From Corynebacterium epidermidicanis (lineage in GTDB: Bacteria; Actinomycetota; Actinomycetes; Mycobacteriales; Mycobacteriaceae): a DNA stretch of 64,000 nucleotides. Positions 14,915 through 24,738 of this stretch are shown here, piece by piece (the first letter of the stretch is position 1; each line of letters opens with the position of its first letter). The notes under the pieces are model-generated. The model was not told where the DNA came from. It made no database searches and worked only from the letters and a program-made list of their open reading frames with translations. The stretch is taken from assembly GCF_001021025.1 (NCBI RefSeq), contig NZ_CP011541.1:2542001-2606000 (forward strand), written 5' to 3'. The position numbers were made by a program, and so were the translations under genes.

Positions 14915-17089
14915 TTATGGGCGCACACCGAGCAATTCACCCAGGTTTGGCAGGACTGGCGCCTGTGGCAACGCTGGCGCTGGCGCGGGCGCGGGAGCCG
15001 GTGCCGGCACTACTGGTTGGACTGGGGCCTCGGGTTGCTGTGCATCACCGGGGGTCTCGGCGGTGTCCTGAGGTATCTGGTTTTGGGTACGGCTGGAGCC
15101 ACCCGATCGCGGAGCTGTGTAGGCGGGTACTGGAGCTTGGTTGTTCAACTGACGACCAGAGTTGTAGCCCACGCCATCGACCTTGGGGAAGTATTGGAAA
15201 TCTTGGTTGGCCAAGGATTTGTCTTGGATTCCCTTCCAGATCTGCGTCGGCAAGCCGGAGCCGTACATGATGCCACCGTAGGAGTTCAGCAGTGCGGAGT
15301 GGTCGACTGTGCCGGCCCAGACTGCTGTTGCAAGCTGTGGGGTCGCGCCGATCATCCAGGCATCCTTGTTGTTGCCGGTGTCGCCAAGCTGAGTGGTGCC
15401 GGTCTTCGCAGCCGAAGGGCGACCGCCCGCTAGCGAACCGTTCGACCAGGCCGCGATGGGGCCCATGGCGTTGATGGTGGTGTTCGCGGCTTCCTTGGAG
15501 ATGCGTCGTTCCCCGGGCGTGTCAGCGTGTTCGTAGAGCACTTGTCCGGAGCTGTCCTCTACGCGCTGCACGAAGTGCGGCTTGTGCCAAACGCCTTCGT
15601 TGGCGAGCGTGCTCAAGGCTACGGCCATGTCGAACGGACGGGACTGGTACTGGCCCAGGATGATGCCTTCATAGGGGCTGGCACCTTGCTCTTTGAGGGT
15701 CTCGCCAATGCCAGGCAACTCGCGTGCAACGCCTAAGGCGTGCGCCATGTCCGCGGTGTCTTGCGGGCCATTCTCGAGGTCTTTTTGCAGTCGGATGAAG
15801 CTGGTGTTCAGGGACTGCTTCAGCGCGGTGGAGATGGAACAGCTGCCACAACCGGAGCCTTCATTGTTTTCGACTACCGCGTCACCGGTTTTCACGGGCG
15901 CGGAGGAATAGTAAGCGTTGGGGGAGATACCTTGCTGCATGGCTGCTGCAAAGCCGAAGATCTTGAAAGTTGAGCCCGTTTGCACCCCGGCGTTGGCGTA
16001 ATCCCAACCGCTAGCTTCTTCACCACCGTAGTAACCACGGACGGCCCCGGTTTTAGGATCAATCGTCACTGCCGCAGTGCGGATATTCTCGCGTTCGCCC
16101 TGCAGAGAATCACGGACCGTCTCGACGGTGTTGCGCTGCACATTCGGGTCGATGGTCGTCGTCACGCGCAGGCCTCGGGTATTGACGTCGTCTTCTGTCA
16201 GGCCTAGCTCGGTGAGCTCGGCCATCACCTGGTTCTTGATCAGCCCGTTGGTGCCAGTAGCTTCGGTGTACGCGCGGTTGAGGGCCGGGTCGGTGGTCTC
16301 CGGGTAGGTCAAGCGAGCGCGCTCGGCCGGGTCGAGGGTCTTGGTCGAGACCATGCCGTCGAGCACGTAATTCCACCGGTCTTCCGCGGTGGCGCGGTTC
16401 GTCCACGGATCGAGCTGGCTCGGGCGCTGGATCGATGCCGCCAGCACTGCCGCTTCCGCTGGGCCTAGCTGATCGAGTGGTTTACCAAAATAGGCGTTCG
16501 AGGCTGCCGCCACCCCGTAAGCATTGCGTCCGAAGTAGATGGTGTTGAGGTACGCGCCGAGGATTTCGTCCTTAGACCATTCCTTGGTCATTTTTGCCGA
16601 GTAGATCAGCTCGTTGAGCTTGCGCTTGTAGGAATGGTCATTGCCCACCACGGTGTTCTTCACATACTGCTGGGTGATGGTGGAGCCTCCACCTGCGCTG
16701 TCATTGCCGGTGAGTTGGCCCAGCGCTGCACGCGCAAAGCCTGTCAACGAGTAACCACGGTTGCTATAAAACTCACGGTCTTCGGCCGCGAGTACAGCGT
16801 GGATGACCGGTTGCGGGATGTCAGCGATTGGCACCTGGGTGCGGTTGCCTTCCGGCGGGACTACGCGCGCGAGTTCTTCTTTGCCGTCTGAAGCCAAGAT
16901 GAGCGAGATCTGATTGTTGGCGAGTTCCTCGGGCTCCGGGACGTCGGCCACCGCATACAAACTGCCGATGATCAGCGCAGGCACCCCGATAAACACGAGG
17001 AGTGCGGTGAGCAGCCCACTCGCCCACCAGCGCTTCTTCGCATGCTTGCGACGCCGACGCCCGCCTTTTGCTCTCGTTGTACTACTCAC
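14915..17089 (-). CDS. ponA: Bifunctional class A penicillin-binding protein
   Basis: A 724-residue type II membrane protein: basic cytosolic tail, one helix at about 25-46, glycosyltransferase domain with EDREF at 103-107 and GGSTITQQ at 134-141, then a transpeptidase domain with STFK (373-376, nucleophile S373), SLN (426-428) and KTG (562-564). The C-terminal roughly 90 residues are Pro/Ala-rich and cell-wall facing. It polymerises and cross-links peptidoglycan. It corresponds to mycobacterial ponA1 by position. The start overlaps the DUF5318 stop by 8 bp. Confidence 0.95.
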   Translation of the reverse strand: MSSTTRAKGGRRRRKHAKKRWWASGLLTALLVFIGVPALIIGSLYAVADVPEPEELANNQISLILASDGKEELARVVPPEGNRTQVPIADIPQPVIHAVLAAEDREFYSNRGYSLTGFARAALGQLTGNDSAGGGSTITQQYVKNTVVGNDHSYKRKLNELIYSAKMTKEWSKDEILGAYLNTIYFGRNAYGVAAASNAYFGKPLDQLGPAEAAVLAASIQRPSQLDPWTNRATAEDRWNYVLDGMVSTKTLDPAERARLTYPETTDPALNRAYTEATGTNGLIKNQVMAELTELGLTEDDVNTRGLRVTTTIDPNVQRNTVETVRDSLQGERENIRTAAVTIDPKTGAVRGYYGGEEASGWDYANAGVQTGSTFKIFGFAAAMQQGISPNAYYSSAPVKTGDAVVENNEGSGCGSCSISTALKQSLNTSFIRLQKDLENGPQDTADMAHALGVARELPGIGETLKEQGASPYEGIILGQYQSRPFDMAVALSTLANEGVWHKPHFVQRVEDSSGQVLYEHADTPGERRISKEAANTTINAMGPIAAWSNGSLAGGRPSAAKTGTTQLGDTGNNKDAWMIGATPQLATAVWAGTVDHSALLNSYGGIMYGSGLPTQIWKGIQDKSLANQDFQYFPKVDGVGYNSGRQLNNQAPVPAYTAPRSGGSSRTQNQIPQDTAETPGDAQQPEAPVQPVVPAPAPAPAPAPALPQAPVLPNLGELLGVRP

Positions 17090-17501
17090 CTAGTTTGTCC
17101 GATCCATTATCTATAGTCCGTCCGGTCGTGCCAGTTCCCGGCTGCCACCTTGCGGTAGCGGCCTGCAAGAGATGATTCCACTTGCAGTCCGGGCACACCT
17201 CTACAGTGTGCACGATGAATCCATCCCGCTGCTGCGCGATGTGTTCAATTTCCGACAGGTCTCGTGCTGTACCTGACATTCTTCCTAAGTGCTCCCCAAA
17301 TATCCAAAGCACCACGCGCAAATTGCTACTTTCGCACACCGGGCACGGGCTTTGCGACGGCACGCCGTGGAACTTCGCCGCGGTGACCAGCAGGAAATCC
17401 GCATCACACACGGTATCCGCGGTGATCGCTCCGCTTCGCCACTGCGCAAGCATGCGTTTGCGGTCCAGCTGGTGGCTGACCAGGTGAGTAAAGTAAAGCA
17501 C
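17082..17501 (-). CDS. DUF5318 zinc-ribbon-like protein
   Basis: A 139-residue protein with two Cys pairs, CPVC and CPDC, that could bind one zinc, and conserved core segments [16 protein letters not shown] and WIFGEHLG. It resembles Rv0049, which sits directly upstream of ponA1 in mycobacteria, and here it overlaps the PBP gene by 8 bp. Coupling to ponA suggests a role in cell-wall growth, but no function is established. Confidence 0.8.
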   Translation of the reverse strand: MLYFTHLVSHQLDRKRMLAQWRSGAITADTVCDADFLLVTAAKFHGVPSQSPCPVCESSNLRVVLWIFGEHLGRMSGTARDLSEIEHIAQQRDGFIVHTVEVCPDCKWNHLLQAATARWQPGTGTTGRTIDNGSDKLGE

Positions 17502-17566
17502 TCGTTTAAGTATAGGCAGCTAGCGAAAACCGGGTGTCGGGCACAACCCGTTCCTTTCCGGGGTGG

Positions 17567-17580
17567 CTTTATCGATAAAG
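17567..17580. promoter_or_regulatory. Palindrome upstream of ino1
   Basis: CTTTATCGATAAAG is a perfect 14-bp palindrome with a central CG, the form typical of LacI-family operators, 138 bp before the ino1 start. In C. glutamicum ino1 is activated by the LacI-type regulator IpsA, so this is a candidate site. I have not compared it with the known IpsA motif. The gene-free stretch 17502-17717 holds the two divergent promoter regions. Confidence 0.4.
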
Positions 17581-17717
17581 ACGAAGCCTTGATCGGTAAA
17601 GCAGCAGGCAGTAGGGGAAAATTGCGTGGCCTGCGAGCTAGGTTGGGGAGCACGGGCCACCGCCAGCGACTTCTTTGTTGCTTAAGTGGCCAACCCCAGA
17701 AAGACAGCAGGGAGAAG

Positions 17718-18809
17718 ATGACCGAGAATACTAAGGTTCGCGTCGCAATCGTCGGCTGTGGCAACTGCGCCACATCACTCGTGGAAGGCGTAGAGTTTTA
17801 TCGCAACACGCCTGCATCTGAGACCGTCCCAGGCTTGATGCATGTCCAGTTCGGCGATTACCACATCGCCGACGTCGAGTTCGTGGCTGCATTCGATGTT
17901 GATGACGCAAAAGTCGGCAAAGACTTGTCGGAGGCGTTGCGTTCAGGCCAGAACTGCACCATCAAAATCGCCGACGTGCCACATTTGGGCGTCGAGGTGC
18001 AGCGTGGCCCAACTTTGGACGGACTGGGCAAGTACTACCGAGAGACCGTCACCGAGTCCGCTGTGGAACCAGTGGATGTAGTGGAGGCACTGAAAGCGGC
18101 GCAGGTCGATGTTGTCGTCTCCTACCTGCCAGTGGGTTCGGAGCAGGCGGACAAGTTCTACGCGCAGTGCGCTATCGACGCCGGCTGTGCGTTCGTCAAC
18201 GCGCTGCCAGTTTTTATCGCGTCTGATCCAGAGTGGGCGGCAAAGTTTGAGGCTGCTGGCCTACCGATCGTCGGCGATGACATCAAGAGCCAGGTCGGCG
18301 CCACCATCACGCACCGCGTGATGGCGCGTTTGTTTGAGGAGCGAGGCGTACGCCTCGAGCGCACCATGCAGCTCAACGTCGGTGGCAACATGGACTTTAA
18401 AAACATGTTGGAGCGCGACCGCCTGGAATCCAAGAAGATTTCCAAGACGCAAGCGGTTACCTCCAACCTGTCCGGCCCCTTGGCGGGGAAAATTGAGGAC
18501 CGTAACGTCCACATCGGGCCTTCGGACTATGTGGAATGGCTCGACGACCGCAAGTGGGCCTATGTCCGCCTCGAGGGCAAGGCATTCGGTGAAGTGCCGC
18601 TGAATCTCGAGTACAAGCTCGAGGTGTGGGATTCACCGAACTCCGCGGGCATCATTATCGACGCCGTCCGGGCGGCAAAAATCGCCCTGGATCGCGGGCT
18701 GTCTGGCCCAATCCATCCGGCTTCCTCCTACCTGATGAAGTCCCCACCGCGACAGCTTCCCGACGACCAAGCTCGCGCTGAGCTGGAAAAGTTCATCCAG
18801 GGAAACTAA
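17718..18809 (+). CDS. ino1: myo-Inositol-1-phosphate synthase
   Basis: 363 residues from ATG 17718. It converts glucose-6-phosphate to inositol-1-phosphate using NAD, feeding phosphatidylinositol, mannosides and mycothiol. The Rossmann motif [13 protein letters not shown] lies at 8-20, with further conserved segments [33 protein letters not shown] and [13 protein letters not shown]. The frame is open for 143 codons upstream, but that region is not family-like and lies over the DUF5318 gene on the other strand. A GGGAGA ribosome site precedes the chosen ATG. Confidence 0.95.
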   Translation: MTENTKVRVAIVGCGNCATSLVEGVEFYRNTPASETVPGLMHVQFGDYHIADVEFVAAFDVDDAKVGKDLSEALRSGQNCTIKIADVPHLGVEVQRGPTLDGLGKYYRETVTESAVEPVDVVEALKAAQVDVVVSYLPVGSEQADKFYAQCAIDAGCAFVNALPVFIASDPEWAAKFEAAGLPIVGDDIKSQVGATITHRVMARLFEERGVRLERTMQLNVGGNMDFKNMLERDRLESKKISKTQAVTSNLSGPLAGKIEDRNVHIGPSDYVEWLDDRKWAYVRLEGKAFGEVPLNLEYKLEVWDSPNSAGIIIDAVRAAKIALDRGLSGPIHPASSYLMKSPPRQLPDDQARAELEKFIQGN

Positions 18810-18864
18810 CGCGCTGAGCTGCGGGTTCCACACTCATGAGCGCAAATGTGGTTTCATTATTGCT

Positions 18865-19317
18865 ATGAGTGCGTTAACCCCTGAACAGGTTTCCGATGCT
18901 GTACGACCAGCTTTGACGAAGCTTTATGTGACTTATTTCCGTAAAGCCACCCCTTCGTCGTTGTCTGGTCCACAGTTGACGATTCTGACCAGCTTGGCCG
19001 AAGGTGAGGCCCGTCGCATCAGTGACATCGCTCGCCAGGAAGGCATTCGGATGCCCACGGCGTCGAACACGCTGCACCAGCTGGAGCAGCGCAAGCTCGT
19101 TGAACGCGTGCGTGATGAAACTGATCGTCGCGGGGTGCACGTGCAAATCACCGAAAGTGGATTGGCCGAGCTGCAGAAAGTAGGCGAAGAGCGCAGCGCC
19201 TCCTTCGCGAAGATACTAGCCACTCTGACACCAGAGGAATTGGCTCAGATCGACGCAGTTGTGCCGATCATCAACAAGATGTCTGAGGTTTATCCGCAGC
19301 CGGATCAATCTGAGTAG
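18865..19317 (+). CDS. MarR-family transcriptional regulator
   Basis: A 150-residue winged-helix protein: SGPQLTILTSLAEGEARRISDIARQEGIRMPTASNTLHQLEQRKLVERVRDETDRRGVHVQITESG spans the MarR DNA-binding core, with the conserved DRR in the wing. It starts 55 bp after ino1 and is followed by a universal stress protein gene, its likely target. Ligand unknown. Confidence 0.85.
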   Translation: MSALTPEQVSDAVRPALTKLYVTYFRKATPSSLSGPQLTILTSLAEGEARRISDIARQEGIRMPTASNTLHQLEQRKLVERVRDETDRRGVHVQITESGLAELQKVGEERSASFAKILATLTPEELAQIDAVVPIINKMSEVYPQPDQSE

Positions 19318-19330
19318 TCTTTTGGGATGA

Positions 19331-19352
19331 CTACCGTCGGCCCTGCCGGTAG
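19331..19352 (+). terminator. Possible short terminator after the MarR gene
   Basis: CTACCG (19331-19336) pairs with CGGTAG (19347-19352), with a weak inner stem; ATTTCGTT follows. The stem is short and the T-run poor, so this is uncertain. Confidence 0.35.
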
Positions 19353-19461
19353 ATTTCGTTGAGCGAGTTAACTTGTTGTTATGATGGCAACAGAAAATGG
19401 TTGACTTTATTTAACGCACACTTCACCTTGTTCTGGTCAACCGACGAACAAAGAAACGTTG

Positions 19462-20415
19462 ATGGCCAAGAAATCCCCGAAGTCCACCGCGCCATACCGG
19501 GTGCTCGTCAATTGGCGACCGGGCGCGAACGATAGCGAGTCGCATGATTCAGCCTCCGTCATCGACTACGTCGCCTGGCTCTCCCGCAGCACGCCAGTCG
19601 AGGTGAAAGTCATCAGCACTTTCGTCCGGCCCTGGCCCGCCACTTCACTGTCAAAAATGGGTGGGAAGTACAAGAAGTGGTTCACCAAAGAAGCGCAAGC
19701 ATGCGAATCCGCCGTTAAGAAAGCCTTGCTGGATTCGGGCGTCGAAAAGCGGCATTGGGCTGGGGAGGTCAGCGTTTTCCGGGACGGGACCTCTGAGGCA
19801 TCCTTACTGGTGAAAGAGGCGCAGGACTTTGGTGCTGACCTCATCATCATGAATACCTTGGATGTCGCGCCGAAGGGGCGGTTCCTCTCCGGGACCACCG
19901 TGGACATTTTGTTGAATTCCTCCCCGTATCCGCTCGGTTTGATCCCGCATTCGATGAAGCTCTCCAAGCGAGGCGTCACCCGCATCAACTATGGATTTGT
20001 GCCCGGCGAGCAGGACAAATCGGTACTCAAGCACGCTGCCGGGCTCGCCCAACAATGGGAGGTGCCGCTGCGCATCGTGGCTATTTCGCCGGAGCTTAAC
20101 GACGACTCGACCCTCATCGCACCAGTCGGCGTCCATTCGGAAATGTCCGTGCAGTGGCGCGAACGCCTGTATGCCGCCCTCGACCGTGCCCACGATGTGG
20201 TGGCTGCCGACTACCCTGCGCTGGATGTGGAAACTGAAGTTGGGTCCGGGCGCAATTGGGCCAACTCCATCGAGGCGGTTAAGTGGAAGAAGGGCGATCT
20301 ACTCTATCTCGCCAGCGTTCCGTTGGGGCCGATCGAACGAGTTTTTGTGGGGTCGGAAACCAGCCAGTTGCTGCACTTTGCCCCTGTTCCGGTCATTATT
20401 CGCCCCTCGACTTAG
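19462..20415 (+). CDS. Universal stress protein (tandem Usp domains)
   Basis: 317 residues from ATG 19462 (a TTG directly before it is less likely). Two UspA-like halves are visible: the first ends with ADLIIMNTLDVAPKGRFLSGTTVDILLNSSPYPLGLIP and the second with GDLLYLASVPLGPIERVFVGSETSQLLHFAPVPVIIRP. The usual ATP-binding G-2x-G-9x-G(S/T) motif is only partly kept, so nucleotide binding is uncertain. It lies downstream of the MarR gene and may be its target. Confidence 0.82.
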   Translation: MAKKSPKSTAPYRVLVNWRPGANDSESHDSASVIDYVAWLSRSTPVEVKVISTFVRPWPATSLSKMGGKYKKWFTKEAQACESAVKKALLDSGVEKRHWAGEVSVFRDGTSEASLLVKEAQDFGADLIIMNTLDVAPKGRFLSGTTVDILLNSSPYPLGLIPHSMKLSKRGVTRINYGFVPGEQDKSVLKHAAGLAQQWEVPLRIVAISPELNDDSTLIAPVGVHSEMSVQWRERLYAALDRAHDVVAADYPALDVETEVGSGRNWANSIEAVKWKKGDLLYLASVPLGPIERVFVGSETSQLLHFAPVPVIIRPST

Positions 20416-20439
20416 GGGCACGTGGCCTAGGCTGGAGAT

Positions 20440-21096
20440 ATGTCAGCTAAACAGATTGCGGTAATTACTGGAGCTAGTAGTGGGGTGGGATTAGCCGTCG
20501 CAAAGCAGTGCGCGGACCTGGGATATACGGTGTATGCGCACTATCGGACCGCGCCCGCTTTCGAGGCTTCTGAGGTGCACTGGTGGCAGGCAGATTTTCC
20601 GGACCTCGGCGAGATTCCGGAGTTGTCCGCTTGCGACCTGTTGGTGCACTGCGCCGGTGTGTGCGAGTTGAGCCCGGTTTCAGAGACCACGCTGAGCGAT
20701 TGGCAGGCCGCGATGGACGTGAACCTGTTGGGGCCGGTCGCACTGACAAACGCCCTACTCCCTGCCCTGCGTGCTGCGGGCGGGCATGTCATCTACATTA
20801 ATTCCGGTGCCGGGCTGCGCGCGAACCCTACCTGGGGAACATATGCTGCCTCGAAATTCGCGGCTCGAGCCTGGTGCGACGCGTTGCGCGCGGAGGAGCC
20901 TAAGATTCGGGTGACTTCAGTACATCCCGGGCGCATCGACACGCCGATGCAGGAAGCAATCGTCAAGAGTGAAGGCGGCACCTACGACGGAGCCAAGTTC
21001 CTGCAGTCAAACACCGTAGCGACCGCGGTGCTCAACCTGGTACAGCTGCCTGCGGATACGCAGCCGAACAGCATCGAGCTGCGACCACGGAGCTAG
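20440..21096 (+). CDS. Short-chain dehydrogenase/reductase
   Basis: A 218-residue classical SDR: NAD(P)-binding TGASSGVG near residues 10-17, Ser in INSGAG, catalytic YAASK with Tyr and Lys, then HPGRIDTPM. It is short because the loop after the first Rossmann strand pair is reduced. It starts 24 bp after the Usp gene. Substrate unknown. Confidence 0.85.
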   Translation: MSAKQIAVITGASSGVGLAVAKQCADLGYTVYAHYRTAPAFEASEVHWWQADFPDLGEIPELSACDLLVHCAGVCELSPVSETTLSDWQAAMDVNLLGPVALTNALLPALRAAGGHVIYINSGAGLRANPTWGTYAASKFAARAWCDALRAEEPKIRVTSVHPGRIDTPMQEAIVKSEGGTYDGAKFLQSNTVATAVLNLVQLPADTQPNSIELRPRS

Positions 21097-21133
21097 ACTG
21101 CTACACAGACCACTAAGTATGAAGGAGGCACCC

Positions 21134-21610
21134 ATGACAGATCCTGACAACTCCGGTGCCGAAGGCTACCGTTTCGATCCTGAGCTCGATACGGTGAGCG
21201 AGGAAGATCGCCACAAGCCCATGACAGACTTGGACTACATGGCGCACCCTCACCTGCGCGAACAACGCAATCGACGCTCCACCAAGCAGGCCGTGTGGTA
21301 CACAGTTGCGGTGTGCGTGATCTCCATCCTGATTGGAGTCGCGGTCGCCATCACATCGAAAACCGTGGGCGGGCCGGTGTGCGACGCCGGGGCACGCACG
21401 CTCATCTGTTCCCGAAAGTACGAGATACTCTTCCCCGTCCTCACCGGCGGATTCTCGCTCCTCGGCGTCTTCGGCGCGATGTTCATCCTCTGGCGCAAAT
21501 GGAAGAAGTATGACCGCTGGAAGCCGTGGTTCGGAGTGATCTGGTTCCTGATCCCGTGGGCGTTGACCTGGATAACCGGCTTCGGAACGATGGCTATCGT
21601 CGGGCAATAG
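21134..21610 (+). CDS. Conserved membrane protein of unknown function
   Basis: 158 residues from ATG 21134, 6 nt after an AAGGAGG ribosome site; an earlier ATG at 21119 overlaps that site and is rejected. A charged N-terminal 55 residues precede three predicted helices (about 57-76, 100-122 and 136-156). Two Cys residues lie between helices 1 and 2. I do not recognise the family. Confidence 0.75.
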   Translation: MTDPDNSGAEGYRFDPELDTVSEEDRHKPMTDLDYMAHPHLREQRNRRSTKQAVWYTVAVCVISILIGVAVAITSKTVGGPVCDAGARTLICSRKYEILFPVLTGGFSLLGVFGAMFILWRKWKKYDRWKPWFGVIWFLIPWALTWITGFGTMAIVGQ

Positions 21611-21722
21611 GCGGGGGCTTGCTGGGGACTTTTCGAGGTCGTGGCGGCCAGAAATTGGGGGTGGCCAATAGGGCTCCTGAACAGGCCTCACTATAAACGG
21701 GGGGGAGTAATTTGCCTGCGTG

Positions 21723-21731
21723 TGCTAAAAT
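21723..21731 (+). promoter_or_regulatory. Extended -10 promoter for a leaderless HNH-gene transcript
   Basis: TGC followed by TAAAAT (21726-21731) is an extended -10 element. Transcription would begin about 7 nt later, at GTG 21738, so the mRNA would lack a leader. No ribosome site is seen before that GTG. Confidence 0.5.
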
Positions 21732-21737
21732 GCGGGC

Positions 21738-23156
21738 GTGTTAGATTTCGAAAGTATTAACGAAAAGCTGGTCCAGATCCTTGCTGGGCAGAGCCAGCTA
21801 CTTGGCCTGCTTTCAAAATCCCACGTTTCCGTGGAGCAACTCGATGAACTGCTACTACAGGTGCGCAAGATAGAACACCTTACCGAGTTAAGCACCGCGA
21901 CAATCTTGAACCAGCTACGTCAAGAAAACGCATATAATCCGCAATCACGTTCGAGTACCAACAAACGGATCCATCAGGGTCGCTTCGCCCGGAGCCAACT
22001 ACGCCAAGCCACAAAACTTGCCGAAGAACTCTTCCCCCAGCCGCCTACCGGTTCCTGTCCCGAACCCCGCCCCGCCCGCCTGCCACATACCGCAGCCGGC
22101 GTGCAAGCCGCCAAATTTGGTTTCGCCTCCGTCATTGAGGTTTCTCGTTGCCTCGACCAAGTACCAGTTGACACGCCCGAGGAAACCGTCGCGTGGGTGG
22201 AGGAACGGATGGCCGGGTTCGCCGAGATCCTCGCACCGGAAGACCTACGCAAAGCTGGACTGAAAATCCTGCAAGGACTCAACGCGGACTCCGAGCCAAG
22301 CGACAAGGAACGCCAACGCCAACGCAACCTTCGTTTGTCCGATCAGCAAGCCGACCTCATGTCTAATGTGAGCATCAAGGCCACGCCAGAACTAGATGCG
22401 CTTCTGCGGCGCCTGCTCGCTGACTATGCCGGCCCGGGGGACTTGACTTCGGGCGTCGATAAGCAGGATGACCCTCGCGCCGCCGGGCAGCGGGCTCACG
22501 ACGCGTTGGTGGCAGCGCTGAAGCACGCGCTGCACCGCGAGGGTCCGATGCCGCCCACGCGAGGGTGTAGCACCGTGGTCGCGTCGATGTCGCTAGAGCA
22601 GCTCCACGTGGCAGCCGGTGTGGTACCCACCGATGTTGGCACGATGCTGCCGATCCGCGACCTCCTGCGCCTGGGGGCGGATCGCAATGCGTTCCTCGCA
22701 ATTCTCGACCCTGACACCGGCAACCTCATCGAACTAGGCAAGACGAAACGGGCAGCCGATGTCTACGCCTACCTCGGATTGCTGGCTGCGCAGGGCGGGG
22801 ACATGACCCCGGGTTCCGACCTTCCCGCAGCACGATGCGAAATCCACCACATTGAGGCATGGCGTTTCGGCGGGCAGACCGTCCCGAATAACCTAATGTT
22901 AGTCGGACACAAAGTCCACCGAAATATCGACAACACCAGGACAAATCGCAAAAAGTGGTGGACCTTCTGCACCATGAGCGGGCAGATGCTGTGGCGCCCG
23001 CCAGATATCATCGACCCCGAACGAAGACCCCAAGCAAACTTCAACCCCACCACCTGGTTCTCCCCCGGTCAACTCATGCGGTTCGGGCTGCACACCCCAG
23101 CGCCCGAACCACCATTCCAACGACCCCTATGTGTGCGATGCCAGCAAGCAGCTTAA
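21738..23156 (+). CDS. HNH endonuclease-domain protein (13E12/DUF222-like)
   Basis: A 472-residue protein with a helical N-terminal region and a C-terminal HNH nuclease motif: [28 protein letters not shown]. Proteins of this type occur in many copies in Corynebacteriales genomes and are linked to mobile or repeat sequences. The start is GTG 21738, apparently leaderless. The stop overlaps the convergent trhO stop by 4 bp. The protein is long for the HNH core and is probably intact. Confidence 0.85.
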   Translation: MLDFESINEKLVQILAGQSQLLGLLSKSHVSVEQLDELLLQVRKIEHLTELSTATILNQLRQENAYNPQSRSSTNKRIHQGRFARSQLRQATKLAEELFPQPPTGSCPEPRPARLPHTAAGVQAAKFGFASVIEVSRCLDQVPVDTPEETVAWVEERMAGFAEILAPEDLRKAGLKILQGLNADSEPSDKERQRQRNLRLSDQQADLMSNVSIKATPELDALLRRLLADYAGPGDLTSGVDKQDDPRAAGQRAHDALVAALKHALHREGPMPPTRGCSTVVASMSLEQLHVAAGVVPTDVGTMLPIRDLLRLGADRNAFLAILDPDTGNLIELGKTKRAADVYAYLGLLAAQGGDMTPGSDLPAARCEIHHIEAWRFGGQTVPNNLMLVGHKVHRNIDNTRTNRKKWWTFCTMSGQMLWRPPDIIDPERRPQANFNPTTWFSPGQLMRFGLHTPAPEPPFQRPLCVRCQQAA

Positions 23157-24085
23157 GCCTGCGTCGCTACCCCCTGCGCAGCCACAACTTCCGCGCACTC
23201 CGGCTTGCCACACACCCGCTTCGCCGGGTTCGAAGCGCACTCCGGACACATCAACGTCAACTCACGACAGTCCAGGTTTCCGCAGTTCTCAAACTTATTC
23301 GTCGCCGTACCACAATGGACACAATGCCCCAACTGCACAAACCCCGGATCTTCTACTCCAGCGCCGAACTCCACATGCATGCGCTTATCAAACACATACA
23401 GCGACCCCTCCCACAGTCCATCATTGCCGAACTTCTCGCCATAGCGGACGATGCCACCGTCGATCTGGTAGACCTCCTTGAAACCGCGGTTCTTCATCAG
23501 CGCCGACAGAATCTCGCATCGAATGCCACCGGTGCAATAAGACACCACCGGCTTATCCTTCATCCAGTCGTACTTGCCAGACTCCAACTCGCGAATGAAG
23601 TCATGCGTGGTCTCCACATCCGGCACCACCGCCCCACGGAACTTACCGATCTGCGCCTCCATTGCGTTGCGACCGTCGAAGAACACCACGTCGTCGCCAC
23701 GCTCCTCGACCAGCTTATTCACCTGCGCTGGCTTGAGATGCACGCCACCGCCCACGACACCGTTCTCATCGACCTTCAGCTCACCCGGCGCGCCAAACGC
23801 CACGATCTCGTCGCGAACCTTCACAGACAGGCGAGGGAAATCCTCGGCGCTACCCTCAGACCACTTGAACTCCATCTTGCCGAAGTACTCTTTAGTCTTC
23901 TTGATGTACTCCTTACACGCCTCCATATCGCCACCCACGGTGCCGTTGATACCGTGCTCAGAAATGAGGATACGGCCCCGGAGCTCGAGGCGTTCACACA
24001 GTTCACGCTGCCAAAGCATCACGGCCTTGGGGTCAGAAATGGGAAGGAACTTGTAGTACAAGAGGATCTTGGAAAGGCGCTGCAT
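23153..24085 (-). CDS. trhO: tRNA uridine(34) hydroxylase TrhO (rhodanese-fold)
   Basis: A 310-residue protein with an N-terminal acylphosphatase-like domain, a central rhodanese domain with catalytic C184 in YCTGGIRCE, and a C-terminal Cys-rich domain (CVHC, CGNLDC, CPECA). TrhO (YceA) performs the prephenate-independent hydroxylation of U34 in tRNAs, giving 5-hydroxyuridine. It is followed on the same strand by a VanZ-like gene upstream at 24096, with an 11-bp gap. Confidence 0.9.
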   Translation of the reverse strand: MQRLSKILLYYKFLPISDPKAVMLWQRELCERLELRGRILISEHGINGTVGGDMEACKEYIKKTKEYFGKMEFKWSEGSAEDFPRLSVKVRDEIVAFGAPGELKVDENGVVGGGVHLKPAQVNKLVEERGDDVVFFDGRNAMEAQIGKFRGAVVPDVETTHDFIRELESGKYDWMKDKPVVSYCTGGIRCEILSALMKNRGFKEVYQIDGGIVRYGEKFGNDGLWEGSLYVFDKRMHVEFGAGVEDPGFVQLGHCVHCGTATNKFENCGNLDCRELTLMCPECASNPAKRVCGKPECAEVVAAQGVATQA

Positions 24086-24095
24086 GCGCCCAAGT

Positions 24096-24680
24096 TTAAT
24101 GCGCCACCGCCGGAGTACCTAAACAAGTTACGCAGGCCACAGGCGTCATCTTCTCTTCACTGCCCAACCGTGGCCCCAACAGGTACAACACATAGATCAC
24201 AGTGGCAAACAACAGGCACGCCCACCGCCACAGCTTCTCGACGCGCACCCCCGTCGCCCAAACTAGCCACGCACCAAACAGCGCGCCGGTGGTGTTCCAG
24301 AGCAGGTCGTCGATATCCGTGACGCCCAAGGCAAACACGTACTGGCACACCTCAATGACAAGCGATGTTGCCAAGCCAAGCAGAGTCGCGTGCTTGATAC
24401 TGCGCAGCAGCATAAAGGCCAGCATGCCCAGGGGCACGAACAGCACCATGTTGCCGACGATATTGAAAATCGGCCCGAACCAGGTGCTCGCACCCCAGAT
24501 CTCCCGGAACGGCACAAGGTGCAGCTCACGGATGTGGTGACTATCCTTGCGCCACAAATGCCCAATGACGAAATAGCCCTTGAGCAGGGTGAGCAAGATG
24601 AGCACTGGCACGTAGTACACGACTGCGAGCACGTCACTTCTGGTAGCGTCCCGATAAGGTTCAGCGGTGTGTCTGCGCAT
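24096..24680 (-). CDS. VanZ-like membrane protein
   Basis: 194 residues from ATG 24680; a TTG at 24707 would add nine residues and is less likely. Four or five hydrophobic helices carry the VanZ-family pattern, including [16 protein letters not shown] and the [17 protein letters not shown] segment, where acidic residues sit between helices. Some homologues affect teicoplanin tolerance; no function is established for this one. It lies just upstream of trhO in the same direction. Confidence 0.8.
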   Translation of the reverse strand: MRRHTAEPYRDATRSDVLAVVYYVPVLILLTLLKGYFVIGHLWRKDSHHIRELHLVPFREIWGASTWFGPIFNIVGNMVLFVPLGMLAFMLLRSIKHATLLGLATSLVIEVCQYVFALGVTDIDDLLWNTTGALFGAWLVWATGVRVEKLWRWACLLFATVIYVLYLLGPRLGSEEKMTPVACVTCLGTPAVAH

Positions 24681-24738
24681 AACCGCCAAGTCTAGGTGAA
24701 TCGACAAGTTGTCTCTCAGGCAACGTATCCTCTACACC

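Noticed and set aside
17289..17717. N-terminal extension of the inositol-phosphate synthase frame by 143 codons
   Set aside because: The extension lies over the DUF5318 gene on the other strand, has no family similarity, and a ribosome site and conserved Rossmann start follow at 17718.
22955..24322. Long plus-strand frame antisense to trhO
   Set aside because: A His/Leu/Arg-rich translation typical of the shadow of a high-GC gene; the minus-strand TrhO protein explains the sequence.
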